In this document: in pieces, positions 47,101-59,934 of the stretch
Position numbering within the stretch: the first letter of the stretch is position 1
How the letters are laid out: every line of letters begins with the position of its first letter
NCBI GenBank assembly: GCA_023974075.1
Contig: CM043799.1
Span: 5,256,928-5,320,927 of the forward strand
Origin: Chaenocephalus aceratus
Lineage: Eukaryota; Chordata; Actinopteri; Perciformes; Channichthyidae
Direction: 5' to 3'
DNA: 64,000 nt
The notes under the pieces: model-generated
Databases searched by the model: none
The model's input: only the letters and a program-made list of their open reading frames with translations
Told to the model about the DNA's origin: nothing
Made by a program: the position numbers and the translations under genes

Positions 47101-49456
47101 AAGGAAAGGGAGAGCTCTGTCCTGTCAGACTGAGAGATAACTACAGCTCAGTGAGGTAAGGGACTCTCTGTTTAGATAGTTCACTTTAGTCTAGTTATCT
47201 CAGTGGGTCTCAAACGTTTTGGTCACCATTTATGAGAATAAATGAAAAACAGTTATGAAATACTATATGACAGTAAAACAAGAATACAGTTTAAAAGGTG
47301 AGTGATTTGTAACATATCCATAAAGAAAAAGAAAATCTGTTTACAGATCTGTTTCATATGGATGTTGAGAGATGTATCCATAAATTAATTTTGCTCTCAA
47401 AATGCACCAGATTGATGCATTTAACTTCAATATGTACGGACCCCCCTAGAAGAGGTGAGGACCCCCCCCCCCCCCCACTTGTAAAATAGCACTTTACCTC
47501 TGCTTACTTAATATGCCACTTTATATGCTGTGAGCTGATTATCGAGCCTTCATTGTAAGAGTCGCGGGTACACTGTGTATGTGCGTATTCCACTGTATCG
47601 CCCGGTACATTAATGGGAAACCCTAGTTTGTACATGTTCAATACATTTGTAACACATGAACGTTTCTTTTTTCGGTTGACCAAAAAAAAGATCTCACTCC
47701 AAGCTGAACTCAAATGTTGGCAGCCCTGCAAATTATCTAAGGGCTCTTCTCAGTTATTTGATGAATACAGTAGATTTTGCAATGAATTGAGGTTGGTTAA
47801 ATAAATTACTATATATTAGCTAAAACTGAACACATTTGAGCTATCTCGCTCGCTACCTAATCATCATCTGTGGAGTGGATATGTTAGTTAGCTAGATTTC
47901 CAACATACTGCACCAGCTAATGCAATTCGTGATATTACAACCCAGTCTCACGGCATTTCGTGTTCACCAACATGATTTTTAATCTATTGATTCGTGTTCA
48001 CCAACATGATTTGCCCCTTTTTTTCGTGTTGCACAGCACGATTTTTTTTAAAAGCAATGTATTTCTACTGGTAATGTGTTTCGTGCCTGCAGGCTGCAGC
48101 ACGTCTTTTTCTCCGGTCGGGTCGAGGAAGACCGGAAGCTGTGTGGTTCATAAAAACATGTTCTTACTCAATATCAAGCCACAGTTACTGCTTTTATTTT
48201 AAATCGTATAATTTCGGACTTTTGTTGTCGTCTGTGAGGAAAATAAATGGGGCTCAGAGCCTCAGGATACTGAAATCTGTATTTTTTAAATCTTTTTTTC
48301 CTTCTAATTTGTTATTCTTTTCAAAATAACACACTGTTATTTACTCACCAATAACACACAATTATCCTTGCTTTTATTTATTGGTTTAATTCCATAATCT
48401 CGGGCTTTTTTGGCGTCCGTCAGGAACTGAATTTCAAAATAAAAATAACCGGAAACAGACGTAGGCATTTCGAGCGATTACCCAAGATCCTCAGCTATGG
48501 TTTTAAGCTCGCTGATTGGATGTTTTAGCCGCAATGCATGCTGGGATTTGGTGTTTATATGATATGAAATCCGGAAAACATTTTAAAAGAATACTTAATT
48601 CCGAGTGCTCTTGCTTTTCTCTTTGAAAGTCATCACATAGCGGCATTGTAATACACGGTTCGGCTGCATTACATATTACAGATCTGCCGTAGTTCTTTAT
48701 TTAGAGAGCCCTGATGAGAAGACCTTTGGAAAAACTGGAAGAAATGCCGCCAAAACTGAATACTTGACGTGGATCATAAATATATCAACAATTAAACAAC
48801 ATCTTCAATTTCTCTTCACACAATACGTCTCCTTGCAGTATCAACACTAATTCGGCTGACTTTTACATTTGATCTAATTCATAGATAGGTTATATTTACA
48901 CCATAACGGTGCACAGCTGATATAAAAGGACTGTCGTTTTTTAAAGATATTACTGATTTTCTTTGAATGTAAGAATGTAAATACTGAGTCTGAAATAGTA
49001 TAGCAATATGCTGTAAAATTATGTGAAAGCATGCATAAAACTATACATCTTCAGATGTTGTACATACATAAGCCTACACTAATACAAAGTTATTATGGCT
49101 GTGTGTACCTTGTGTGCACCTCCTAGTGGTTAAAGCACGTTATTGAATTATTGTTTTTATGTGTTATATTTGATTAAAAAAATATTAAGAGTACATAATT
49201 TCATAGGGGGAAAGTATAAATATAGAAATATAGAATATAAAAAATCAAGAAGATACTATAAGTGATCTCTACAATAAAACAGTTTAGTGCAGGATGTACA
49301 AAGATATTAATAGGAGGAGGTGCAAAACAGAAAAACGAATTAACCTTTATTTAAACTTTAAATAACAGATTAAGGTCTTCTTTTAAATAAGAAAACAACT
49401 TTGGGGGTATCTATCTACAGATAAATATTAAGCCTGACAAAGTACTTAACGTCTAA

Positions 49457-50612
49457 GGCTGCGGCCACACGAGGACGAAAACGGCTAAACGCATAGGATT
49501 AACGCAAACGCAATCACAAACAGCTTCCGTCCACACGCAATAGTTATCCGGATAGTGTCTGTCCACACGAGACCGCTCCGTTTAGCTCCAACCGCTGGAG
49601 AAGCTGCAGTACATATGCAGGAGCCTGTACGTGGCGCTGTAACTTCCTCCACAAAAGCAGCGAAGAAGCATGGTTGTCATGGTTGCCCTTCTATTTATTC
49701 TCCGCGGTGGGGGCCGAGGGAACCGGGCAGAGTTTTTCGCCAGTCAACGTGTATTAAAGTTTAAATCTTCCAGACAATATTATAAAAGTGCCGGTCAAAG
49801 GTCTTCTTTGTTATTTATTGAGCTTTAAAACAAATGAATAACGACTATATAATATAATAATAAAATACACGGAGCCTCTCTTTTTCCTCCCTCTCTTCGG
49901 ACAGCGTCAGTGTCTGTCTCATGCAGCAGCTGATCCAGTAATGAGTGACCCGGCCGACAGTAAAAAATAAACATATTTATAACTAGTTTAGGGAGTTTGA
50001 GAGGTCATTAAAATAGCTAAGGGTGATGATCTGACTTGAAGTGTGTGTTTTGCTGCAGCGGGAGGAGCTGCAGGTGAGCAGAGCTGCGTGTCTCCGTCCT
50101 GTCAGATTACACTTCACTCGCGTTTAGGTCCATATCGAGAGCAAGAGAAATAATCTGAATTGAGGGTGCAGTCTACTTTGACGCGGGGGTGAGCAGCAGA
50201 GGTGGGGAGAGGCGGGGTTATTGCCTCATCATTATTGCTGTGGATGTTGCACAAACAACTGTAGCATGGTCAATAGCGTCCGGAGCACGATAGCAACTCT
50301 GCGATCCGCCATTGTTGTTGTTGTTGGTGGCGAAACACTTCAGCAATGGCGCGGGGTAAGCGGAGGTGAGCAGAAGAGGTGGGGCTATTGCGCAATCACT
50401 ATCAGTGATCTGAAAATGTCCGTATAGGGCGTACACACGGAGCCGTTTGACCCCCCCAGAGAGTTGCGTATGCCTTTCTATCCACCTTGGGACCCGTTAT
50501 CGTTTCCTCAGTCGTTTAGTGCCGTATTCGGTCGTCCTCGTGTGGCCGAACGGTCTATATGACACTAAACAGTAACGCAAACGACCGAATTCGTCCTCGT
50601 GTGGCCACAGCC
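49457..50612. mobile_element. PIF/Harbinger-like element, 1156 bp, inside the gamma element
   Basis: Inverted ends GGCTGCGGCCACACGAGGACG and reverse complement with one mismatch, flanked by TAA at 49454-49456 and 50613-50615. The interior margins match 29690-29790 and 33745-33930. A middle segment (49919-50010) matches 17690-17800. The equivalent core position in 6239-10259 (about 7440) lacks it. No transposase is seen. Confidence 0.7.
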
Positions 50613-50769
50613 TAATATATTGCTTTCCTGCAATGTTAACTATGTTGAAGCACTTATTTTAACTGATATTATACATATGAATTATACTCTTATGTATAGA
50701 TAGAATAAGAAATGTGCAGAATATGACAGTTTAATGGTGGAGGTACACACATATTGATAGATGTCTTGT

Positions 50770-50880
50770 AATGCACTGTTGAGGAACCTGTGACCCAAGT
50801 TTTTCATTCATTGCATAACTACCGTAGTTGTGTAAATGATATGTCAATAAACCTTTGAAAATCTTGAAAGGGATGTGCAA
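50770..50880 (+). mobile_element. Old LINE 3' end in the shared core
   Basis: TGCACTGTTGAGGAACCTGTG, then TTTTTCATTCATTGCATAAC and CAATAAACCTTTG is a fish LINE terminus. Copies lie at about 7370-7450 and 21020-21090 (both inverse). It is present in the core of more than one family member, so it predates their spread. Confidence 0.55.
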
Positions 50881-53439
50881 AATAGCCATAATATACAGTC
50901 TTTAATTAACTATTAGTAGAGAATAACGAGTAATGAATATACTTTATTACTCGTTTCCATTAATGTCAATTGCAGATACATGTTTAGTCTTCTCAAGCAC
51001 CAACTATCAAATATCTCTCCTGATTGTTGGCACTGGACAATCACCCTCCCTGAATTTTACTCAGGTGTAACTAAAGTCTGATTTAAGGGTTGTTTATATT
51101 TCACATAATTAATCAGAATCTGCAAAGTAACTCAAATAAATGCAGTGGAGTAAAAATACCAGTTTAACCTCTGAATTGTAGTGGAATAGAATTATAAAGT
51201 AGCAATGAGCTGTCATGTGGATATTAATGCTGCGCATTATGGACACAATAAATTTTCACCCATTTATTAATAATATGTTTTACATTTGATAACACCAATG
51301 TGTTTAATACTGGCAACTTCTAATTGTGGGAAAAACGAAAACGTTCAGTAGAGACGTCCCATAGAACATTTTACGAAACACAATAGCCAGCATGTGTAGT
51401 TCTGGAGGGGTGTTCGATTCCAGTTTTGGATAGTCTGGCGTGGTTTCGTTCCATTTCACACAGCTGTTTGACGCTCTGCCTAACCTAACGGGGACTGTAG
51501 TCCTAAACGATAGCTGGGGATTATGGGTAGTGTAGTGTCTTCGGCCATCCTAAACTCAGAAATGTTGACAATCGCAATGATGCTCGAAATGTCCCTTATA
51601 GGCCTACGTCTGTTTCGGCAACAAACGGCAGAGGGCAACAAAGTCCGAAATTATACGATTTAAAATAAAAGCAATTATTGAGGCTTGATATTGAGTAAAA
51701 ACATGTTTTTATGAACCACACAGCTTCCGGTCTTCCACGACCCGACCGGAGAAAAAGACGTGCATACATTGCTTTTAAATCGTGCTGTGCAACACGAAAA
51801 AAAGAAAGAAATGCCGTGAGACTGGGTTGGATATTAACATCTACTTTTGCAAACCATGAGGATTTTAACAAACAATAATGAAATGGCGCAAAGCTAAGGT
51901 ACATAACTTCAGATTTAGGATTGCTTTCTGCTAGCCAACAGCAATGCAAGGCACTCACAGCAACCTAGCTTACTTAAGGCAACGTTAGCTATTTAAGTCA
52001 GTTGCTAGCTAGTAAGTATCATAGACCAATGCTGAAAAAACCAACACAAAACATTTACAGATAGTTACTTTGTTCTGAATGTAATTTGTTATAATAAGCA
52101 AACTAGCTTACTTTAAGTTAGCTAGCAAGCTATAAGTTAGCTACCCAGTATTGATCTGAAATTACATTGAAAATACAACATAAGAACATTACAGATAGTA
52201 ACATTATTCTAAATATAATTTGTTATAATAATGTAATGTCATATCACTGCTTTGGCTGGTGCCCTGGATTGTCAATGCCTAATGAGGGCAAGGGTAGCAA
52301 CAGAGTTTTTGTTTCATGAAAAGGAAAAGGAGGAATAACGCATTTTAAATACAGTGTTGGCATATTGTTACATGTGGTAGATGAAGGGAGTCAAAGTGAG
52401 GAAAGAAGCCTAAATCTAAATCAGAAAACTGAAAGTAAAAAGACACACTGTCTGTGATTGAATATTCCTCTCCCTGTTGTAGCCAGTTAGGGAACCAGAG
52501 CAGGATCCTGCTTCATCTGTGCTGTGAATAATTCAGTCAACAGTGAGAAGCTGGTACTGTGTGAGCAGACTGGATTTCCTCTGGGATAACGCCTCCTGCT
52601 CCCACCTCACCATGTGACCAAACATTATGGGATACTTACAATATTTCACACTCATTAAAGACCAGGCATCTTTAACAGACCATGTCATTACATAAACACA
52701 TACATGTTGACCAATAGCCTGGGAAAAAGAGCACAGCAGGTTATGTAGCATTAACCTTAACACTAGAGCCGCCAGAGGTCGTTGTATACCTAAAACCGCC
52801 AACGGGTCAAATGTACCCGCTATTGATTTTCAAGGTATTATATTCTTTTATTTATCATACAAGAACAGTGAGTTTTGATCGCACAGGGATGACACTTATA
52901 CATCTCTTACTAAATCCCCATATCCCCCGTCGCCTTTGTTTCTTAGATTTTTGGACAGTTATGGAAGTGGCATTTTCAAATTGCACAAGAGTTCCCCTTT
53001 TAAGGAAAGACATTCTAAGTTGTTGAACAAGTACTATGTTCATTCTAAAATATGTATTCTAAGTTTTGTCATTCGCAAGGGCTTGCAGTTGAGATGGCAC
53101 AAGTAGAGTGTTACTGTACATCCCTTTCCTTTTCACTGCAACGAAGAATCCAAATTCCTCCCACCATCGTATGGAGAGAATACAGAGGAGTGCACACACT
53201 TGGTGTGCGAAGTTTCTATGCAGTGTTTGATAGTATGCAGTGTTCATGAATAAAAGCATTGGTGCTGCCTGCTTGCTACACTGTGAATACAGACCTCTTC
53301 TGCAGAGAATCTATGGATGTGCTGTTTTATCCCATAATGCACCACACATTACACTTGCCTCTGTCCGACCCCAATAAGTCAACATAATGTGTTTTTCTTT
53401 TGCAAAGACACACTCAACCTCTTCCAACAGAAATGGCTT

Positions 53440-53720
53440 CATAGAGTGGTGCAGTGATAACGACATGTTGTAGACCGATCCGTAAATTAGCATCCCAAGG
53501 GTTCCCTCAACAAAAAGCAAAACGGAGCTACATTTGGCAGCTCATGTGTGGCGTGTTTACGTTTAGCAGTGTCATTTAACCACTTGTATTCAACCTCCGG
53601 TTTTATGACACATGGAAGCTTCAGACATTCACCAGTGGGGTATTTACTGAAGTATGTTATGTCCTAGAACAAAACGTGAACATCTCTTAGACTTATGTTA
53701 ATCACAGAACTTATTTCAGG
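53440..53720 (+). mobile_element. Fragment of the THAP-associated family
   Basis: TAGAGTGGTGCAGTGAT, then TAGCATCCCAAGGG and TCAACAAAAAGCAAAACGG match 36350-36420 in pattern. TTAATCACAGAACTTATTTC at 53699-53718 also occurs at 38424-38443 and, diverged, at 32550-32567. No ends are identified. Confidence 0.45.
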
Positions 53721-53774
53721 CATAAAACCAAAATGAAGTTTAAGAAACCGTTGACTTTGGCCCTCCGTACAGCT

Positions 53775-54014
53775 CAACTGGTAAAGCCCTGGGTTCCAAT
53801 CTGTCTCGACATATCCTCAATAAACTCCAACATATCCAGAACTCTGCTGCCCGCCCCCTCACCCACACCCGCTCCCGAGACCACATCACTCCCGTCCTCC
53901 AGAACCTCCACTGGCTCCCCGTCCGTCAAAGAATCGACTTCAAAGTCCTCCTGATTACTCAAAAAGCCCTCAACAATCAGCCCCCCCCTCACAGACCTGC
54001 TGCACCACTACACC
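53775..54014 (+). pseudogene. L2-like LINE, first part (continues at 55647)
   Basis: Encodes LQHIQNSAARPLT, ITPVLQNLHWLPVRQRIDFK and QKALNN, then LLHHYT in a shifted frame. This is the reverse-transcriptase C-terminal region. It is interrupted at 54014 by a hAT element and resumes at 55647. Just upstream (53758-53806) is a tRNA-like scrap with A- and B-box resemblance but no intervening arm. Confidence 0.75.
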
Positions 54015-55638
54015 CAGTACTCAAGTTGTAAACAAAAATCAGGGGCGATGGTGGATTTTATCATATGGGGACATAATGTGTGCTGATAACCCGCCGAGGG
54101 TGGGAGACCAACCAGCATAAAGATAAGTAATATACTCCTAAAACGACATGCATGTTATGGATGTTCAGATACTCCTTTCCTTGCTCTTGACCAAGGCACC
54201 TCAGAATTAGAGTCGGCCCCCGGGCTGCCCTGGCACCACTAACATTTAGGGTCAAATGCAGAGGACAATTAGTGCAAAATCTTTTTTTCACTTTAATTTA
54301 AAGGGGGGGAGGGGATACAAAAATGTGGTTATAATGGAAGTATATGGTACACATCTTGTAGGTTAACAGTCCCTCATTTATTATTCAGATGGATCAGCTG
54401 ATTATACTAATAATAAAGTCAACATAGTTTTTAGAATATTGAATTATAGTGTATTTTTTCAAAAAAGCAGTTACTGGTATACGATCAAAACTGATATCTA
54501 AAGGGTTACATTTGTATCGTAATTAATTAAATCATTATGTAAATTCTTCATGAAAAATTTGAGGAAAAAAATTAGAAAAATATTGATTCGTCATCATTTT
54601 ATTGCAGTTCAAATACAACTATTTTATGTTAACATTCCCAATGTTACTTTTTTTAACAGGGCATTAAGTGCAAATTGAAATTGTTTACAAAATATGAAAA
54701 TATATTAAAAGAGTATACAGTAATACAAAATAGGACCAATGTTGTCAATGGCGGCCTACTCCACTCTCCCCCATCTCATAGAAGTTTCCAAAGATTTTCA
54801 TAATCATGCTTTTTGGTCTCAATTTGTCTGGCTCTTGCTTTCGGATTGTTAGCTAAGCAATGGCTTTGAAGCCAAGTATTGATACCTCTGGTCTGAACTT
54901 GTTCAGTGGAGGGCCAACACACTTGATGAAAAGCAAGGCTGACATGCTTTTTACCTCTAGGGAGCTTCTAGTTGTGGTTAAAATGTTCATCTGACTAAAC
55001 CCACGTTCACACTCAGCTGTGGAGATGACCAGAGTGTTCACTGCTTGAAGGAGGGGTTTCAGCTCTTCTGGTGCTGGTGGTATCATTTCATCAACAGTTT
55101 TGAGTCTGACCAGCTAGCTAACACGAGAGAAACACGTATAACTCCAAACTAAGTTGTTATTGCTGCTTATGTCCATAGATTCCACCTTTGGTGACTAAAG
55201 TAGTGAGTAATGAGTAAGATTACTGACTCTTGACTTACCTGAAATGTTATTTTTAGTATTTTTAAATATGAAGTCCCTCAGATCGCGTTGTCCTCCTGGT
55301 TGCTTGGCCATTGTGATGACCGTTACCTGCGCTTCTGGCATCGATCAAACAGGCGCATCACGGCGCTCTGGCGCCCTCTAGGGCACTCGCATAGTATAGC
55401 GTCAGTGACTTGGTAAAAATGTCATTGCGTGTGTGCGTGCTCCCTCGCCCACAGTATTTTACTCAAAATGCGCAAAATTAATGTTGAAATAGCAGTAATA
55501 CCACCAGTGCCACGTTCATTGATACAATTACATAAGGGATGGAAAGGGGAATGGCAGTTTTAGAAGGGGGATGATTTTGACCGTTTTTATTTCAGGGGGG
55601 ATACCATCCCCCCTCATCCCCCCTCAACTCGAGTACTG
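54015..55638. mobile_element. hAT element, 1624 bp, inserted in the LINE
   Basis: Ends CAGTACTCAAGTTG and CAACTCGAGTACTG, with an 8-bp target duplication ACTACACC at 54007-54014 and 55639-55646. Excising it restores the LINE sequence. It carries a transposase C-terminal relic on the minus strand and a SINE-like scrap at about 54170-54290. Confidence 0.9.
54853..55098 (-). pseudogene. hAT transposase C-terminal dimerisation-domain relic
   Basis: A 77-codon minus-strand frame encodes LKPLLQAVNTLVISTAECER, then GFSQMNIL, TRSSL and LLFIKCVGPPLNKF. The ECERGFSxMN and following Arg-x-x-L pattern is the conserved hAT C-terminal dimerisation domain. The BED finger, DDE catalytic region and the rest of the transposase are absent, so it is not functional. 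It belongs to the element 54015-55638. Confidence 0.8.
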
Positions 55639-55646
55639 ACTACACC

Positions 55647-55976
55647 CCTTCTCGCTGCCTCCGCTCATCAGAAGCCAACCTATCCATCCCCACCCGCATC
55701 AATCACCGGACCTGGGGGGACAGAGCCTTCTCCGTCGCTGCCCCCTCCCTCTGGAACTCACTCCCCCAACCCATCAGAGACTGCACTGACCTCACCACCT
55801 TCAAAAAACTCACAAAAACTCACCTCTTCAATCTGGCTTTTAATGTGTGATTGTTTTTGTATTATTTTACTTTAACTTTAACAATATATTTATTTGTTGT
55901 TCCTTTCTTTTCTTTTCTCTTCACTATATCTGTAAAGCGTCTTTGAGCACCTGTAAAAGCGCTAACAATTTAAATC

Positions 55977-56007
<31 letters not shown>
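55647..56007 (+). pseudogene. L2-like LINE, second part with 3' end
   Basis: Continues the LINE with SRCLRSSEANLSIPTRI, RTWGDRAFSVAAPSLWNSLP and FKKLTKTHLFNLAFNV before a stop at about 55850. A 3'UTR follows, ending in an (ATT)n tail at 55978-56007. It shows the element was inserted before the hAT element. Confidence 0.8.
55978..56007. repeat. (ATT)n LINE tail
   Basis: Perfect triplet run at the end of the LINE 3'UTR. Confidence 0.9.
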
Positions 56008-56008
<1 letters not shown>

Positions 56009-56822
56009 GAAGGCACTGGTTGCCCAAAAAGATTGACTTGAGGCAAGGGAACCAGAAGGGGAAAAATGCTAACCCTTTTCCGGGTTTCAGGACTCATTCC
56101 TGAACCACTCTTTAGGGCTCTGATAAGCCGCTGCACAGAATGATTATTGCCTTATAGTCTTAAGTGATGTCTTATGAGGTCACTTCATTATAGACATGTT
56201 CTGCTTTATTAAGGTATAGAAATGATGCGTTAAGGTCCCTAATTGTTGAATAATAACTTATCATCTTCCAGTCTGTGTAAACTCTTACATGACAGCTGTT
56301 AGCATTGCTGCTACGCTGCTATACAAACAGATACACTTCATTTTGTAACACTCTCTAACGTCTATTCTCAATGTTTACCTTATTTGCCTCAGCCAAATCT
56401 CATTATACTTGGATGTTGTAGGAATTTCCCCGAAGTTACATTTTTGTGTCATGGAGCTCTTTCTCCGTGTGACAGCTTGTGAACAGTCGGTGACCCACTT
56501 CTCCTCCAACTGTCCCTGATTGCAACACGACATTGTGCCAGTATAAAATGTCAAATTAATTTCCAGAGCTCTCTGCAGGAGTTGACATTTCATGTCTGGA
56601 ATTGAAGGTTGATTAATGCTGCACTTGTGTGTAGAGCGAAAATCTACTTAATTATTGTGGTTCAGTATTTACATTTTGAAAATATACTTCTGTGGTTTAG
56701 AATTGTTTTAAAGTATAACATAAAAAAGATATCAATGTTTTACAACAAAGGTGTTTACCTCTTTAGACGGCCTTGATGTCAGAAGGGTCCATCTGCAGAG
56801 AGAAGGGGATACGTAAGGGATA

Positions 56823-59728
56823 ATGTGCATTATGGGGAAAATAGCGGCCGTGAGGCTCGCCCCAGTGCAAGCTATGTTCATGTCTGTCATACTTTTGTCT
56901 GCCCTATATGTGTGTAAAGTTTCATGTGTTATCCAATACACCCGCTGGGACCTACTAAACTTCAGACACAACCAACATGCAGTTTTGGAGCCTTCAACGT
57001 CTTTCCCAAAGGAAATATTACCTGTTTCACCTGGCCTCCCAATGCCATGGCAGCAAACCGGCAAAGGGAGCAGGCGCTCCGGTGTCCTATCGCGGTTCAA
57101 GAGGCGCCCATACCGACCCCCACTCCCTGCCCTTCTGCTGTCAAATGTAAGATCTCTCAGGCACAAGATGGATGAACTTCACCTCCTGATCCAGTCAAAC
57201 AAAACCTACGGTGACTGCTCCACCATCTGCCTGACTGAAACCTGGCTGCATCATTCGATTCCTGACCAAGCAGTATCACTCGCAGGATACACACTCCACC
57301 GAGCCGACAGGTCAGTGGAACTAACACACAAATCTAAAGGTGGTGGAATATGCATTATGGTCAACCATCGCTGGTGCACAAACTCCACCTCGCTAAGCCA
57401 TGCATGTTCCCCACTTCTGGAGCATCTAACTGTCAAATGCAGACCCACCTACCTTCCCAGAGAGTTTGCATCGATAATCATAATCGGTGTTTACATTCCA
57501 CCTGAGGCTAACGCTAACACCACCATGAGCGATCTAGCCAGTCACATCTCCTCCGTGGAAAACGCACATCCAGACGCAGCAATAATTGTGTTAGGCGACT
57601 TCAACCACACCAATCTGTCCACGGAGCTTCCCAACTACCACCAGCAAGTTACCTGCCCCAGCAGAGGAAACAACACACTCGACCACTGCTATACTCCACT
57701 CAAGGAGGCTTACCGTGCTTCTGCGGGAGCTCCGCTCGGCAAGTCGGACCACGCAATGCTGCTGCTTATCCCGAAGTACAAACAACAATTAAAATCCTCG
57801 GAAACACCAATAAAATCCTCTAAGTCCTGGTCCACAGAAGCCATCGAAAAGTTGCGTGGATGCTTCGCATGCACTGATTGGGAAGTTTTCAACGCAGCTG
57901 GGGACCTCCATGCCTACACCGACACAGTGACGTCATATGTCCAATTTTGTGAGCAGCTGTGCATCCCGACAAAAACAGTAAAACAACACAACAACAATAA
58001 GCCCTGGTTCACCAAAGAAATTCAACAATTAAGAAAGGACAACAACTATGCATACAAATCCGGAAATAAAGAGGACTATATGGCTGCAAAATACAAACTT
58101 AGATCTGGAATAAGAAAAGCCAAATTCAATTATGCTTCAAAAATAGAACAGGAAATGTCAAACAATAACACTAGGACAGTTTGAAAAAAACTTCAGGTCG
58201 TCACCAACTACAAAACAAAGCCTCCCCCCACACCTGAACATGACCATCAGCTTCCGGACAAACTGAACGCCTTCTACAGCAGGTTTGATCATTCTCCAGT
58301 TGTTCCACTATCACCCCCATCTCCCCCCCCTCCCCCACCATTCCTCATCAAAGAGGCAGAGGTGAGGTGCACGTTCAGGAGACTGAAGAGAAACAAGGCG
58401 GCAGGCCCAGACAACATCAGCCCTGCGGCACTCCATCACTGTGCTGCAGAACTGGCCCCTGTTTTCACCAACATCTTCAACTCCTCCCTCTGCCAGTGTT
58501 CAGTTCCTCACTGTTTTAAGCAATCCACTATCATCCCTGTACCCAAGTCTAATAAAATATCCTGCCTCAATGACTACAGACCCATAGCCCTCACATCTGT
58601 GGCGATGAAATCATTTGAGCGCATCATTCTCAGGCACCTAAAAACCAGCACGTCCCCCCTCATGGATCCATATCAATTTGCTTACAGAACCAACAGATCC
58701 GTTGATGACGCTGTCAACCTGGCAATCCATCACACTCTACAACACCTGGAATCCCCCAACACCTACGCCCGCATCTTGTTCCTGGACTTCAGCTCCGCGT
58801 TCAACACCATCAACCCGGAAAAACTCTTCAATAAACTAATGGACATGAACACTGACCCCTGCATCTGTCACTGGGTCCACAGCTTCCTCTGGAACAGACA
58901 ACAACGGGTCAACATAAATAACTCCACATCCCTCCCTCTGCACCTCAGTATAGGAGCTCCACAAGGCTGTGTCCTATCCCCCTGGTTATTCTCACTCTAC
59001 ACAAACCAACTCACATCCCAGCACCCCACAGTCAACATATATAAATACGCAGATGACACAACAATAATAGGACTCATCTCAAATAATAATGAAACACAAT
59101 ACCTCACTCAGATCCATCAAGCAGTCACCTGGTGCTCAGAAAACAACCTCCTACTTAACACAGCAAAAACCCAAGAAATAATCATCGACTTCCGGCGAAA
59201 GCCACAGCCCAAATCACCTCTATCTATCTCCGGCAAACTCATTTCCACCACAGAATCACTCAAATGTCTTGGCACTCACATGAGCAATAACCTCAAATGG
59301 AAGACCAACACAGACCACATCTACAAAAAGCCAACCAAAGGCTATTCTTTCTGCGGCAGCTCAAGAAATACAGAGTGAGGAAACATCTCCTAATCCAGTT
59401 CTACACAGCCATCATCCAAAGCATCCTCACATCATCCATCACCGTCTGGTACAGCAGTTCAGACAACCTCTCCCGGAATAAACTTCAACGAATCATCAAT
59501 AAAGCATCAACAATCACCGGCAGTCCCCTTCCGTCACTCGAATCACTTCACCACCAACGAACCGTCACAAGGGCAAAGAAAATCATTTCTGACCCCTCCC
59601 ACCCAGGTCACCATGTCTTCCAACTTCTGCCCTCAGGGAGGCGCTACAGGTCACTGTCCGCCAAAACCGCTCGCTTCAAAAACAGCTTCTTCCCCTTTGC
59701 AATACGGACACTAATGGACTCTAAATAA
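56823..59728 (+). pseudogene. LINE ORF2: endonuclease plus reverse transcriptase, one stop and one frameshift
   Basis: From 56823 one frame runs to a TGA at 58182-58184, continues in the same frame to about 59330, and then shifts by one base to end at 59728 (about 965 codons in all). The N-terminal part is an APE-type endonuclease: SNVRSLRHKMDEL near residue 108, LTETWL, LGDFN and the SDH catalytic motif (KSDHAML). The reverse transcriptase follows with KAAGPDNISP, DYRPIALTS, LDFSSAFNTI, GAPQGCVLSPWLF and the catalytic YADDT near 59050. The C-terminus has LLPSGRRYRSL. The TGA stands where a Trp codon is plausible, and the shift is a one-base loss near KKPTKG. No separate ORF1 is seen. It is probably a recently inactivated copy. 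Confidence 0.85.
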
Positions 59729-59919
59729 CCCCAATGAACAATAATAATCCACCACACCTTGAATTTTAAATTATGATATGTCTTTGCCCTGTGCTGTGTG
59801 TTGTACTTTTTATTGTCTGTTTATTGTATGTTGAACTGTATGGAACAAGCTGTAATACTCTGCACTGAACACGAATTCCACCAGCCTGGCTGTGTGGTCA
59901 TTAAAGATTCTAATCTAAT
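56823..59919 (+). mobile_element. Nearly complete CR1/L2/Rex1-group LINE
   Basis: The unit starts near 56800 and ends near 59919 with GTCATTAAAGATTCTAATCT and a short TCTAA-type tail. It is the most intact mobile element in the window, in the same orientation as syt14. Its open frame is described in the next entry. I did not find a clear target duplication, and the 5' boundary is approximate. Confidence 0.8.
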
Positions 59920-59934
59920 AACACCCGGCAGGCT

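Larger units (their letters stand above)
47938..51829. mobile_element. 3.9-kb long-inverted-repeat transposon (arm type gamma)
   Basis: Begins CAACCCAGTCTCACGGC and ends with the reverse complement. A 7-bp target duplication GATATTA lies at 47931-47937 and 51830-51836. The arms are about 250-300 bases (47938 to about 48235 against 51829 to about 51600) with indels. The left arm has the motif TTCGTGTTCACCAACATGATT twice plus a diverged third copy. The core matches the interior of 6239-10259 and 10347-11270. It hosts the Harbinger-like element 49457-50612. No transposase frame is seen. Confidence 0.85.

Noticed and set aside
53758..53806. Possible tRNA gene (GCTCAACTGGTAAAGC ... GGGTTCCAATC)
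   Set aside because: A- and B-box resemblances are only a few bases apart with no anticodon or variable arm, so at most a SINE or tRNA scrap.
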